The notes under the pieces: generated by a model | What the model was told of the DNA's origin: nothing | What the model saw: the letters and a program-made list of their open reading frames with translations, nothing else | Database searches by the model: none | Program-made: the position numbers and the translations under genes | Shown: positions 27,293 to 35,754 of the stretch, one piece after another | How the letters are laid out: each line of letters opens with the position of its first letter | Position numbering within the stretch: position 1 is the first letter of the stretch | Assembly (NCBI RefSeq): GCF_041075285.1 | Contig: NZ_CP163512.1 | Location: forward strand, 2,480,001 to 2,544,000 | DNA length: 64,000 bases | Direction: 5' to 3' | Source: Providencia rettgeri | Lineage (GTDB): Bacteria > Pseudomonadota > Gammaproteobacteria > Enterobacterales > Enterobacteriaceae

Positions 27293-28311
27293 GATTTCAC
27301 TCCTTTCTTCATTAGTTGGCCGAATAAATCAGGGGAAATGTTTAGCTCACCAATTTTCCCTGCATTTTGCGCCAATGATTCAAATGCCATTGCCATCAAT
27401 TGCTCTGGTCCCATTTTCGCCAACGCAAGTGCTTTTAAGTTTTCCACTGGTAATTGGCTGTAGGCTTTCATTTTAGATTCAATCGCATAGGCATCTGCAT
27501 CGGATTGGATCCGTTGATTTTCTACGCTAAGTGCCACCAGCTCATTACGTTTTGCTTCTGCACTTACCTGTGCCGTCAATTCTTCTTGCTTGATCTCTGC
27601 ACGTTCACGTAACAATTTACGTTCATTATCAAGACTAGCCTCTTCAATTTGCTGCTCTTTGGCTTGTACGGATAAGTCAGTTTCTAGCTCAGCTTCTTTG
27701 ATAGTCCTTTCTTGCTCGACAGAAAACTTACGTCTGGCATAGATAGCGTCGTCGGCTTCTTTCAAAATAGACTCTCGCGCTTGTGCTTCTAACGCTTTGA
27801 GGGTTTCAGGTGAAGGCGCAATTGCCGCAATAGAAACATCTAAGATAGCGATGCCCAATGATTCTATTGCGGGTTGTTCTGCAAGTTGCTTACAGACTAA
27901 TGTCACCAATGATTGGCTAATCAATAATGCATCTCGCAAAGAAGTGCTCTGTATCTTAGCTTGGATGATCGTTTGAGCCGCACGCACCACCCTATCGCTC
28001 AGTTTAAGCGGATCTTCGGATGCGTAACCTTTTCCGTCCTTAGTTAGGTTGAAATTTAAAACATCCGCTGTTTTTTCAGCAGCGACTACCTGAAATGAAA
28101 TCTGCCCTTGTACACGTAAACTCTGGAAATCAGCCGTTTGCAGATTAAATATAAACGGTGCCTCTTGGGCATTGAGTGGTAAAGCCGCAATCGATGTTTT
28201 GTCTGCGTTATACCAAAAACTGAGCCCTTTACCTTGTTTACGCACTTTTCCATTCACTGATTGAATAACAAATGTAGATGGATCTGCTTTGAAATATTTA
28301 AAGTTTATCAT
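27289..28311 (-). CDS. SPFH/Band 7 domain protein
   Basis: 340 residues: an N-terminal beta-rich SPFH domain (about 10-180; GKGLSFWYNADKTSIAALPLN, LRVQGQISFQV, LGIAILDVSIAAIAPSPETLKALEAQARES) followed by a long charged coiled coil (about 180-285; EQERTIKEAELETDLSVQAKEQQ) and a C-terminal segment (KALALAKMGPEQLMAMAFESLAQ). There is no clear membrane helix, so it may be a cytoplasmic or membrane-peripheral oligomer scaffold. GAGGG precedes the ATG. It is the first gene of a two-gene operon with the NAD-kinase-like gene, divergent from a Nudix regulator. Confidence 0.8.
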   Translation of the reverse strand: MINFKYFKADPSTFVIQSVNGKVRKQGKGLSFWYNADKTSIAALPLNAQEAPFIFNLQTADFQSLRVQGQISFQVVAAEKTADVLNFNLTKDGKGYASEDPLKLSDRVVRAAQTIIQAKIQSTSLRDALLISQSLVTLVCKQLAEQPAIESLGIAILDVSIAAIAPSPETLKALEAQARESILKEADDAIYARRKFSVEQERTIKEAELETDLSVQAKEQQIEEASLDNERKLLRERAEIKQEELTAQVSAEAKRNELVALSVENQRIQSDADAYAIESKMKAYSQLPVENLKALALAKMGPEQLMAMAFESLAQNAGKIGELNISPDLFGQLMKKGVKS

Positions 28312-28328
28312 TTTGTAACCCTCATTAT

Positions 28329-28399
28329 TGTCTTTATGACTTTAATTAATTATTGTCCTATAGACACAAACAAGTCAAGGATTAAATGTCTTAATGACA
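28329..28399. promoter_or_regulatory. Three TGTC-N5-GAC palindromes, candidate operator array
   Basis: TGTCtttatGACt (28329-28341), TGTCctataGACA (28354-28366) and TGTCttaatGACA (28387-28399) lie in the 151-base region between the SPFH gene and the divergent Nudix regulator gene. The same half-site and same five-base spacer repeat three times. This suggests the binding site of the adjacent NrtR-like protein, controlling both directions. Confidence 0.6.
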
Positions 28400-28462
28400 A
28401 TAAATATTTTTGCGTGTATGATTTAGCTTTACATACCATCTTTGGCTTTGAGTGATAACACT

Positions 28463-29176
28463 ATGAATGAAAAAGAATTTCTTGCTAACTATGACAGAAA
28501 AGATTATTTATCACCTTTACTCACTGTCGATGCGGTTTTGTTTACTTACCATGAAAATACATTGAAGGTCTTGCTCGTTGAACGGGCTAATTTTCCAGAA
28601 AAAGGGAAATGGGGATTACCGGGAGGGTTTATTGATGAGCAAAATGATCAAACCATCGAAGATGCTGTTTTACGTAAGTTAAAAGAAAAAACAGGGGTGA
28701 TCCCACCTTATATTGAACAGCTTTGTACAGTGGGAAACCACCAACGGGATCCACGGGGTTGGTCTGTAACTGTGTGCTACACCGCATTGATTGCTTACCA
28801 AGCCTGCGAACCCCATATTGAAACAGTGGACTCCGTCAAATGGGTAGCGATTGATGACATTGAGCAATTATCCCTCGCATTTGATCATCTTGAACTTTAC
28901 CAACAAGCTAGAGAGCGTTTAACACAAAAATCCCTGTATTCAATTGTGCCAGGTTTTGCCCTACCCGATGTGTTTACCTTAGCAGAATTGCAACATGTGC
29001 ATGAAGTATTGATTGGTAAGCCCTTGCAAAATAAGTCTTTTAGACGTCGTCTAGAGCAAGCCGATTTATTGATTGATACGGGGGAAAAACGTCATGAACG
29101 TGGCCGACCGGCTAATTTATACCGCTTAAAACCGCAATCGGCAGATTATCGCTTTATTCGCAATTTAGAGTTTTAA
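28463..29176 (+). CDS. Nudix-domain regulator of the NrtR type
   Basis: 237 residues. The N-terminal Nudix fold (about 15-150) has GKWGLPGGFIDEQND but a degraded Nudix box: the helix reads LRKLKEKTGV instead of REUxEExGU, so hydrolase activity is unlikely. The C-terminal winged helix (NKSFRRRLEQADLLIDTGEK ... RGRPANLYRLK) is the one found in NrtR repressors of NAD metabolism, where the Nudix domain senses ADP-ribose. The ATG at 28463 is chosen; an upstream TTG is unlikely. It diverges from an SPFH / NAD-kinase-like operon across three matching palindromes, fitting a local regulator. Confidence 0.82.
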   Translation: MNEKEFLANYDRKDYLSPLLTVDAVLFTYHENTLKVLLVERANFPEKGKWGLPGGFIDEQNDQTIEDAVLRKLKEKTGVIPPYIEQLCTVGNHQRDPRGWSVTVCYTALIAYQACEPHIETVDSVKWVAIDDIEQLSLAFDHLELYQQARERLTQKSLYSIVPGFALPDVFTLAELQHVHEVLIGKPLQNKSFRRRLEQADLLIDTGEKRHERGRPANLYRLKPQSADYRFIRNLEF

Positions 29177-29186
29177 CCGCCAACAG

Positions 29187-29211
29187 GCCTGATAAGTCGC
29201 CATTATCAGGC
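29187..29211. terminator. Convergent hairpin after the Nudix regulator
   Basis: Stem GCCTGATAA / TTATCAGGC with a seven-base loop, between convergent genes. No strong T-run. Confidence 0.6.
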
Positions 29212-29224
29212 ATAATAGCCAACC

Positions 29225-29752
29225 CTAGTGACAAATAGCAGGGGTCACAATGTAGGTGAAAACCAATTTATCTGATTTATGATAATTGTGCGTGATCCCT
29301 TCAGGGAACATTTCATGCAGCATTTTCATCCCTGCATCTTTACCACAATAGTTTTTATCTAAGATCTCACGCATATTTTGCTGCCAACTTTCACCTTCCA
29401 ACACCTTATCTGGGATACCTTTAATGGTGTACTGGTAAAACAACATCCCATTTTTGGCGGTGACCTCCGTTAATAGCGTCACATCATCAATCAACATCGG
29501 TAGTGATTTTGCCATTTCAGACAGGAAAACATCGCGCAATAAGGTCGGATCATCGTCACCTTTAGCATTAAACGCATTGATTTTTTCTTCCGTTGAATTC
29601 GCTTTAATTTCGTCATAACGCTGTTGTAATTCTGAGTTTGCCGTCGTTGCTGAGGGTTGTTCAACTGGTTTTTTCTCTTCAACATCAGGGGAACATCCGG
29701 CGATTAATACCACACCTAAAAATAAACCAACCACTTTTCTAAACATAAACAT
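29225..29752 (-). CDS. Hypothetical lipoprotein
   Basis: 175 residues with a lipoprotein signal (FRKVVGLFLGVVLIAGC; lipobox LIAGC, cysteine about residue 20), then an acidic, Ser/Thr-rich linker and a folded part with two cysteines (KNYCGKD; TPAICH). SLPMLIDDVTLLTEVTAKNG followed by YQYTIKG is typical of a group of small uncharacterised lipoproteins. The residue after the lipidated Cys is Ser, so export to the outer membrane is expected. I chose the ATG at 29752, with AGGTGG at the right spacing; 29761 and 29746 are alternatives. Function unknown. Confidence 0.75.
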   Translation of the reverse strand: MFMFRKVVGLFLGVVLIAGCSPDVEEKKPVEQPSATTANSELQQRYDEIKANSTEEKINAFNAKGDDDPTLLRDVFLSEMAKSLPMLIDDVTLLTEVTAKNGMLFYQYTIKGIPDKVLEGESWQQNMREILDKNYCGKDAGMKMLHEMFPEGITHNYHKSDKLVFTYIVTPAICH

Positions 29753-29824
29753 TCCATCCACCTAATTTTATTATTTATATAGCCGAATGAGTTTAGCACA
29801 ACGGTAAATTAAACTTATAGACAG

Positions 29825-29852
29825 AAAAATCCCCTTTTTCAATCTAAAGGGG
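29825..29852 (-). terminator. Intrinsic terminator of the scs operon
   Basis: Read on the minus strand: CCCCTTT, seven-base loop, AAAAGGGG, then ATTTTT. It lies 13 bases after the scsD stop. Confidence 0.85.
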
Positions 29853-29864
29853 ACGATGGAAATA

Positions 29865-30365
29865 TTAGAATGATGCCAGCCACATGCGCATTTTTAAGCC
29901 GTAAGAGCTGGTCCAACCCGAAGTAAAGCTGACTAATTCCCCGTTATCAATCACCATAAATGTTGGCGTTGCACTAACCCCGACAGCGTTGGAAAGCTGC
30001 CCGCTAATGTCATTAATAACTGGAAAGTTGAGATCTTTCTTTACCATGCCATTAATTAAACGCGGGGTTTCACCTGAGCGTATTGCAACCGAGATAATCG
30101 GCATACCCGACTGGCTTAAATCGGATACCGTTGGCGATGTTAAATTGCATACCCCACACCATGTCGCCCAAAAGTAAACCAATATGGGTTTTTCTCTGCT
30201 TAATTCTGCCAATGAAACGGATTCACCATTGGCCAAAGTGTGTTGTTCTAATAGTACAGGCGCAAGGGTTTGTGGCTTGCGCCACAGGTCCATGACTGTG
30301 AAGGCAACAAATAAAATAATCGCCAAAACAATAAGCTCTTTAGACCACTTTTTTAGTCTATTCAT
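29865..30365 (-). CDS. scsD: Membrane-anchored thioredoxin-like protein ScsD
   Basis: 166 residues with one N-terminal membrane helix (about 10-26; LIVLAIILFVAFTVMDL) and a periplasmic thioredoxin fold with the redox motif WCGVC (FWATWCGVCNLTSP) and the cis-proline loop SATPTFMV. In the suppressor-of-copper-sensitivity system ScsD is a TlpA-like reductase. It lies 254 bases after scsC with an ERIC in between, so it may be expressed at a different level from scsBC. Confidence 0.88.
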   Translation of the reverse strand: MNRLKKWSKELIVLAIILFVAFTVMDLWRKPQTLAPVLLEQHTLANGESVSLAELSREKPILVYFWATWCGVCNLTSPTVSDLSQSGMPIISVAIRSGETPRLINGMVKKDLNFPVINDISGQLSNAVGVSATPTFMVIDNGELVSFTSGWTSSYGLKMRMWLASF

Positions 30366-30511
30366 GCTGTTATTTACCTATTTGTTATCAAATAGTACAA
30401 ATCTAAGATGCAAGAAACCAAAGCATTCAATCGAAATTAATGCTCTTCTATTTAGGCTTAGGCAAAATGTATTGTTTCCTGATTCTCTTATGCGCTTTCT
30501 TAGCGCTTATC

Positions 30512-30614
30512 CTCTAAATAATTCGTGTTGTGGCTGGGCAGCAAGAGGAGCTAAGCCAACAACACCACAGCACGAAGTATGACGAGCATACGCCACAGCG
30601 CGAACTATGACGAG
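30512..30614 (+). repeat. ERIC-type repeat, internally deleted, copy 4
   Basis: The ends match the other ERICs (CTCTAAATAATTCGTGTTG ... CACGAAGTATGACGAG), but the central palindrome is missing, and the right end is partly duplicated (CAGCACGAAGTATGACGAG then CAGCGCGAACTATGACGAG). It lies between scsC and scsD and its right end stops 5 bases before the scsC stop codon, as at glnS. Confidence 0.7.
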
Positions 30615-30619
30615 GAAGA

Positions 30620-31351
30620 TTATTTCAGCTTGGCTAACTGCTCCTTCACCACCGCTTCAAACTGCTGTGCATCGATAGCCCCTGGGATCATCTCATCGCC
30701 CACTAACGTCGCTGGCGTTCCATTGACCCCAAGTTTTTCCGCCAACATCATATTGGTGCGGATACCTTCACGGCTTTTCTCACTCGCTTTGAGCTTATCG
30801 TTACCTGTTGCTTTGAGTGCATCTTTAATATTCGCATCGGATAACATGCCTTGTTTTTGCATAAACTTATGATGTAGTGCTTCGAATGCTTTTGGATCTT
30901 CCTGCCACAGTGTCATGGTCAGTTGTGCTGAATCTAAAGACGTTTGCCCCTTAAAAGGTAAGTACTTGATCACCACAGCAACGTCATCGGGATATTTTTT
31001 TACAATATCGACCAATTGAGGATCAAAGCGTTTGCAATACGGGCAGTTAAAATCGGTAAAGTTGACAAGAACCAGCTTGGCATCTTTTTTCCCCAAACGC
31101 GGACTTGTTGGGTCATTAAATAGTGCGTCGTGCTCCGCTTTGAGTGTTTCTTTCATCTGCGCTTGTTGCTTTTCGCCTTGTTTTGCTTGCAGAGCAACTA
31201 TTGCTTCTTCGAGAATTTCTGGGTTTTCAACTAATGTATCACGCACTAACTTTCGTACTTGTGCTTCTTGGTCTGCCGTTAATGGTGCGCCTTGTGCTGT
31301 TGCACCGATCATGAGAGATGAGAACAGAACAGCTAAAATTGTTTTTTTCAT
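30620..31351 (-). CDS. scsC: Periplasmic DsbA-like oxidoreductase ScsC
   Basis: 243 residues with a signal peptide (cleavage near AQGA-PLT), an N-terminal helical stretch rich in Gln, Glu and Lys (about 22-75, like the trimerisation stalk of ScsC/DsbG-type proteins), then a thioredoxin fold with CPYC (FTDFNCPYCKRFDPQL) and cis-Pro VNGTPATL. It should act as a disulfide isomerase or reductase, kept reduced by ScsB. The ATG overlaps the scsB stop by four bases. Confidence 0.9.
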   Translation of the reverse strand: MKKTILAVLFSSLMIGATAQGAPLTADQEAQVRKLVRDTLVENPEILEEAIVALQAKQGEKQQAQMKETLKAEHDALFNDPTSPRLGKKDAKLVLVNFTDFNCPYCKRFDPQLVDIVKKYPDDVAVVIKYLPFKGQTSLDSAQLTMTLWQEDPKAFEALHHKFMQKQGMLSDANIKDALKATGNDKLKASEKSREGIRTNMMLAEKLGVNGTPATLVGDEMIPGAIDAQQFEAVVKEQLAKLK

Positions 31352-33429
31352 TTTGTGGCTCCTTTGGCCTGATTCATAACTGAGATTAGCGATCCACGGT
31401 CAAGTATTGTTGACAGTACTTCGCCGTCGGCCAAATTAGGGCCATAAATCTGATTAAAGGGAACTGCAACTTGCCCACGTTTTTGCAAAAACGCAGTAAT
31501 TTCAGGAGAGGGTTTTGTCCAATCTCCACGTAATGCGACAACATCAGGCTCACTGAGTAGCTGCTGAATATCATCTCTTAATAATACATTGTATTTGTTT
31601 GCCTTACAGGTAACACACCATTCCGCAGTAACATCAATAAAGACTCGCTGGTTATTGGCCAACGCCTCATTAATCGCCTGCTCCGTCAAAGGCTGCCAGT
31701 TAACCGAATCTTTCACCAATGCACGGCTTCCAGTCTGCTGGTCTTGAGTCATCCAAACAAAGGCCCCTGCAAACAGTGCAAATAACACGAATGGGAAAAT
31801 GGCTGCTTTTATTCCCCTTTTGATAGCAATAAAGACCACCAGCAAAACTAAGAATATCATCGCAATCGCCGTGGAATAAGTTGCACCAAAATGGGGAATT
31901 AACAAGCTAATCAACCATAGGCTAGACACTAACATCATCAGACCAAGTACAGCGCGCAACTTCAACATCCATGTACCTGGTTTGGGTAATAATTTAGCGA
32001 TAGCAGGGAAAGCGGCAATCAGCAACCAAGGTAAGCTCATCCCTATACCTAATGCAGTGAAAATAAGCCAGAGTTCACTCATCGGTGCCGCAAGGGCAAA
32101 AGCCACTGCTGTGCCCAAAAATGGTGCAGAACACGGTGTAGCTAACAGCGTAGCAAAAACTCCCTGCCAAAAATGACCACTATTACCATGACCACCCGCC
32201 GTCGCAAGACGTGTGTTAGTTTTACTGCCAAGATTAATTTCGAATAGACCAAATAAATTCGCGGTAAACAGAGCAGTCACCAGCACCATAAACCCAATAA
32301 ACCACGGATTTTGAAATTGAATTCCCCAGCCAACCGCTTGCTGACCAACCCGTAGCAACGTCATCAGCAGGGCGAGTAACCAAAAGGAGACTAAGATCCC
32401 TGAGGAAGACAGCAAAAATTGGCGACGAATAGTTTTTTGCTCACCTTGAGGCACCATCAGCACGGAGCCCAGTTTCATTGCAAGCACAGGGAGAACGCAT
32501 GGCATTAAGTTAAGAATTAATCCCCCAACGACAGCGAATAAGACGACTTGCCACAAGGCGATCGCACTGCCAGCACTATTTTGACTGATCACACCAGTAA
32601 ATGGCGTTACTTCACTGCTAATTTGCTGGGAAATGTCACCATCAGTGACCACAAAAGAGACTGTTTTACCTGTTAAGTCTGGTGACGCCTCGCCCCAATC
32701 ATCGCTTACATCGATAGTTGCAGTGAGGTTATTTCCTGATGTTTTAATGACAGGCACCCCTAAGATTGCCCCTTCCACCACATCAGTGAAAATGTTCGGT
32801 TTAACCCATGGATTACCTGAGCTTTTTTGCAACTCAATAACCAGCTTTTCATTCGCAAAGCCGGTTTTTATTTGCTCGACTAAGCCACTCGTTGGCGGCA
32901 CAGCCCCTTTGGCTTGATTAAAAGCCCATATAAAATCAGCGGGGGTTGGCTCGGTTAAATCAAGTTCAAAGGGATAATCCGTTAAAATACACACATTACT
33001 ACAGGTCGATAGCGTTAAAACCCCAGCGAGTTTAGTGAGCTTTTCAGCACTGGAAACCGTAATAGGGAAGATAATATCCCCCATATACCCCTGAGTTGAC
33101 ACCCCAGCAACATCAAAGCGTCCCGGAGCTGGCCATTGCCAATCCACCGTTTCGATAGGGGTTGACCAAACTATTTCAGGCGCAACGCCGCCTTCTCCCG
33201 GTGAACGCCAATATGTTTTCCAGCCATCATCAAGTTTTACATCCAACAAAATATCTATTTTGCCATCATCTTGTTGGGTTGAACTTAACAGACGAACTTG
33301 TGCATGCATTGGTGTGTTATCACTCATCCAACCCGTTTTCGCAGGTTGTAACCACCCCGTATCCGCAGCCTGTAAGCTGCTAGAAAATAAAGCAAATAAA
33401 ATCAAAAATGAATTAATTAAAAAACGCAT
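31348..33429 (-). CDS. scsB: Transmembrane electron-transfer protein ScsB (DsbD-like)
   Basis: 693 residues: signal peptide, a large periplasmic N-terminal domain (about 22-270; DDGWKTYWRSPGEGGVAPEI), an eight-helix DsbD beta-type membrane domain (LNLMPCVLPVLAMKLGSV; LLATPCSAPFLGTAVAFAL with the paired cysteines) and a C-terminal thioredoxin-like domain with EWCVTCKANK. It passes electrons from cytoplasmic thioredoxin to ScsC and possibly ScsD. It is downstream of scsA by 48 bases and overlaps scsC by four. Confidence 0.92.
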   Translation of the reverse strand: MRFLINSFLILFALFSSSLQAADTGWLQPAKTGWMSDNTPMHAQVRLLSSTQQDDGKIDILLDVKLDDGWKTYWRSPGEGGVAPEIVWSTPIETVDWQWPAPGRFDVAGVSTQGYMGDIIFPITVSSAEKLTKLAGVLTLSTCSNVCILTDYPFELDLTEPTPADFIWAFNQAKGAVPPTSGLVEQIKTGFANEKLVIELQKSSGNPWVKPNIFTDVVEGAILGVPVIKTSGNNLTATIDVSDDWGEASPDLTGKTVSFVVTDGDISQQISSEVTPFTGVISQNSAGSAIALWQVVLFAVVGGLILNLMPCVLPVLAMKLGSVLMVPQGEQKTIRRQFLLSSSGILVSFWLLALLMTLLRVGQQAVGWGIQFQNPWFIGFMVLVTALFTANLFGLFEINLGSKTNTRLATAGGHGNSGHFWQGVFATLLATPCSAPFLGTAVAFALAAPMSELWLIFTALGIGMSLPWLLIAAFPAIAKLLPKPGTWMLKLRAVLGLMMLVSSLWLISLLIPHFGATYSTAIAMIFLVLLVVFIAIKRGIKAAIFPFVLFALFAGAFVWMTQDQQTGSRALVKDSVNWQPLTEQAINEALANNQRVFIDVTAEWCVTCKANKYNVLLRDDIQQLLSEPDVVALRGDWTKPSPEITAFLQKRGQVAVPFNQIYGPNLADGEVLSTILDRGSLISVMNQAKGATK

Positions 33430-33477
33430 TGTTTCCTCCAGAATAAATTACACAAACGAATGGCAATTCGTTGTGCG

Positions 33478-33885
33478 CTAATTCCGAAGATTACAAAACT
33501 GTAAATGTCGTCTGACTCTGGGAGGGGCATGTTTTTCTTCATTGTTTGCTCTAGATATAAATAGATTAGTGCAAAATACCATTAATGCAGCTAAAGCAAG
33601 GAACATAAAGAAGAAAGGTTCAATAACAGCAGGCAACAATGTGACTAAAGATTTAGCACTAAGCTCACAACTGGAAAGATGCGTACTGCTATCACTCTGT
33701 TCTAATTGAGATTTATCTATATAGGTAAGGTTAGACCCAGCACTGCTTTGTGTGTGACCTAAAACGTTTGGCACCAAAAAATTGGCAAATAGACGCTCTC
33801 CGACGGCACGTTGATTCATACAAACCAACACCATCAGACAGGCGAATATCACTAATCCTTTACCTAATTTTAAATGCCTGTTCAT
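33478..33885 (-). CDS. scsA: ScsA, suppressor of copper sensitivity protein
   Basis: 135 residues with an N-terminal hydrophobic helix (VIFACLMVLVCMNQRAVGERLF), a polar middle, a second helix (FFFMFLALAALMVFCTNLF) and a basic C terminus with APPRVRRHLQFCNLRN. The QRAVGERLF segment and the closing RRxHLxFC are how I recognise ScsA, from memory. It is the first gene of scsABCD, which links copper or oxidative stress to periplasmic thiol exchange. Family assignment is supported mainly by context. Confidence 0.75.
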   Translation of the reverse strand: MNRHLKLGKGLVIFACLMVLVCMNQRAVGERLFANFLVPNVLGHTQSSAGSNLTYIDKSQLEQSDSSTHLSSCELSAKSLVTLLPAVIEPFFFMFLALAALMVFCTNLFISRANNEEKHAPPRVRRHLQFCNLRN

Positions 33886-34472
33886 GCGTTTCTCGGTATA
33901 TCTTCCTGAAATAACACCAACTAAACAACTTTAGCAATAATAACGATAAAAATCGAACTTTGACTAATACCGCTATGCCATCTATAAGTTAAATGGAGGT
34001 TACATCTTACACAGCAAAATATTCCGTACAAGTACCATCATCTAACTTTACAAATACGTTTTCCTTTTCGATAAACAAAAGTTCAGCTATCTCTAAAACT
34101 AGGCACAGAAATTGCTACATCTTACACAGAAATGAAAGTGACCCTAATTTGCACCTTAACCGTGCATGATTATCAGTTTTAAACAATTTTTAGTCGTTAT
34201 CCGTCATATTAGTGCGCTGATTCAAGGATCCACCAAATAATATGCGAGATAGCTCTCGAAATTGAAACAATTCAATTTCATTGGTTAACAAATTTAATTA
34301 CTTTTTAACAATAATAAAACATACAGCCGATAATCGTGGTATTATCTAAATCCTCGATATATCAGCAAATACAACACTACAAAGCCAGCGTCATTCAAAT
34401 GTAACTTCGTTCTATGGCAGGGGACATTTGAAGTATGACGGGTTTACACCGATGTTTGAAAGGAGCTGTAAT
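33886..34472. other. Divergent region between scsA and gltI
   Basis: 587 AT-rich bases with no credible gene. It holds a 14-base perfect direct repeat (listed separately) on the scsA side, and the gltI promoter must lie in the right half; I could not pick a single convincing promoter. Confidence 0.5.
34001..34129. promoter_or_regulatory. Direct repeat TACATCTTACACAG upstream of scsA
   Basis: TACATCTTACACAG occurs at 34001-34014 and again at 34116-34129, exactly 115 bases apart (11 helical turns). Identical 14-mers in an AT-rich promoter region are candidate activator sites, for example for a copper- or envelope-stress regulator, but the protein cannot be named. Confidence 0.4.
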
Positions 34473-35366
34473 ATGCGTATAAGTAAGCTTGTATTATCAA
34501 TGATGCTTTTAGGTGCAACCTGCGCGGTTCAAGCAGATGAGTTAAACGGTACTCTGAAAAAAATCAAAGACAACGGTGTGATTGTTGTTGGCCACCGAGA
34601 ATCCTCCGTGCCATTTTCTTATTATGACAATAACCAAAAAGTCGTTGGCTATTCGCAGGACTACTCAAACGAAATCGTTGATGCAGTGAAGAAAAAATTA
34701 AACATGCCTGATCTGCAAGTAAAATTAATTCCAATTACATCGCAAAACCGTATTCCATTGCTACAAAATGGTACCTTTGACTTCGAATGTGGTTCAACCA
34801 CCAATAACGTAGAAAGACAAAAACAAGCTGCGTTCTCCAACACGATTTTCGTGGTTGGTACACGCTTACTCACTAAGAATGATTCTGGTGTCAAAGATTT
34901 TGCTGACTTAGCAGGAAAAAACGTAGTTGTAACCTCCGGTACAACGTCTGAAATTCTGTTAAATCAGCTAAATGACGAAAAGAACATGAAAATGCGCATT
35001 ATCAGCGCCAAAGACCATGGCGATTCATTCCGTACCTTAGAATCTGGTCGCGCCGTTGCCTTTATGATGGACGATGCTCTGTTAGCCGGTGAGCGTGCGA
35101 AAGCGAAAAAACCTGAAATTTGGGAGATCGTTGGTAAGCCACAAACAGAAGAAGCGTATGGCTGTATGCTGCGTAAAGACGATCCGCAATTTAAAGCGCT
35201 GGTCGATGAAACTATCGCAGCGGTACAAACCTCAGGAAAAGCTGAAAAATCATTTGATCGCTGGTTCAATCAACCTATCCCACCAAAAAATCTGAATCTG
35301 AAGTTTACGTTGTCCGACGAAATGAAAGCGCTATTTAAAGCGCCAAATGACAAAGCACTAAACTAA
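34473..35366 (+). CDS. gltI: Glutamate/aspartate ABC transporter substrate-binding protein
   Basis: 297 residues with a signal peptide (MRISKLVLSMMLLGATCAVQA-DEL) and the family-3 solute-binding fold: VIVVGHRESSVPFSYYDNNQKVVGYSQDY, FDFECGSTTNNVERQK and SGRAVAFMMDDALLAG. It binds glutamate and aspartate in the periplasm. I chose the ATG at 34473 with AAAGGAGC upstream. It is followed by a hairpin and a repeat element before gltJ, so the binding protein is likely made in excess of the membrane subunits. Confidence 0.95.
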   Translation: MRISKLVLSMMLLGATCAVQADELNGTLKKIKDNGVIVVGHRESSVPFSYYDNNQKVVGYSQDYSNEIVDAVKKKLNMPDLQVKLIPITSQNRIPLLQNGTFDFECGSTTNNVERQKQAAFSNTIFVVGTRLLTKNDSGVKDFADLAGKNVVVTSGTTSEILLNQLNDEKNMKMRIISAKDHGDSFRTLESGRAVAFMMDDALLAGERAKAKKPEIWEIVGKPQTEEAYGCMLRKDDPQFKALVDETIAAVQTSGKAEKSFDRWFNQPIPPKNLNLKFTLSDEMKALFKAPNDKALN

Positions 35367-35403
35367 TAAAAAAGACAAACAGGGTGTTACTGGAAGTCAG
35401 GGT

Positions 35404-35430
35404 AGCAAGGCGGTCGTTCCCCGCCTTGCT
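35404..35430 (+). terminator. Intercistronic hairpin after gltI
   Basis: A perfect 10-bp stem AGCAAGGCGG / CCGCCTTGCT with a seven-base loop and a short T-rich follow-on. It probably acts as attenuator and 3' stabiliser for the gltI message. Confidence 0.7.
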
Positions 35431-35440
35431 TACTCTACTT

Positions 35441-35713
35441 AAGGCAGTTTATCTTTCCTGCTGATTTTGACAGCTAAGGAAGGTCAAAAAAATAACCCAA
35501 ACAATGGATAAATGTGTCAATCAAGCTGACTGACTCTTATTTGAATGAAGTATGATGCTTAAACGCTGCCTTATGGGTTCGATTAAAGCGAGTTTCACGC
35601 ATTTGATGCTACGTTAAGGACTCTATCCGAGTTCACTCGGCGGCGAATTTCTCGCCTTGCCTAATATGACGTTAATTCGAATAAAAATCGGCCTTCAAAG
35701 ATAAGCAGCCCCT
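35441..35713 (+). mobile_element. Inverted-repeat intergenic element (MITE-like), copy B
   Basis: 273 bases matching copy A at 19900 from end to end (shared blocks: CTGCTGATTTT, ATGGATAAATGTGT, TTATGGGTTCGATTAA, GAGTTCAC, TTAATTCGAATAAAAATCG). The right end is GATAAGCAGCCCCT and the left end AAGGCAGTTTATCTTT, an imperfect inverted repeat. It has no coding frame. It lies inside the glt operon, between gltI and gltJ. Confidence 0.7.
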
Positions 35714-35754
35714 AGTATTCGGGACAATCTAATTGCCCACAGGAAGTCAATATT

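Noticed and set aside
27216..27476. Plus-strand frame across the NAD-kinase/SPFH junction
   Set aside because: Antisense shadow of two well-supported overlapping genes.
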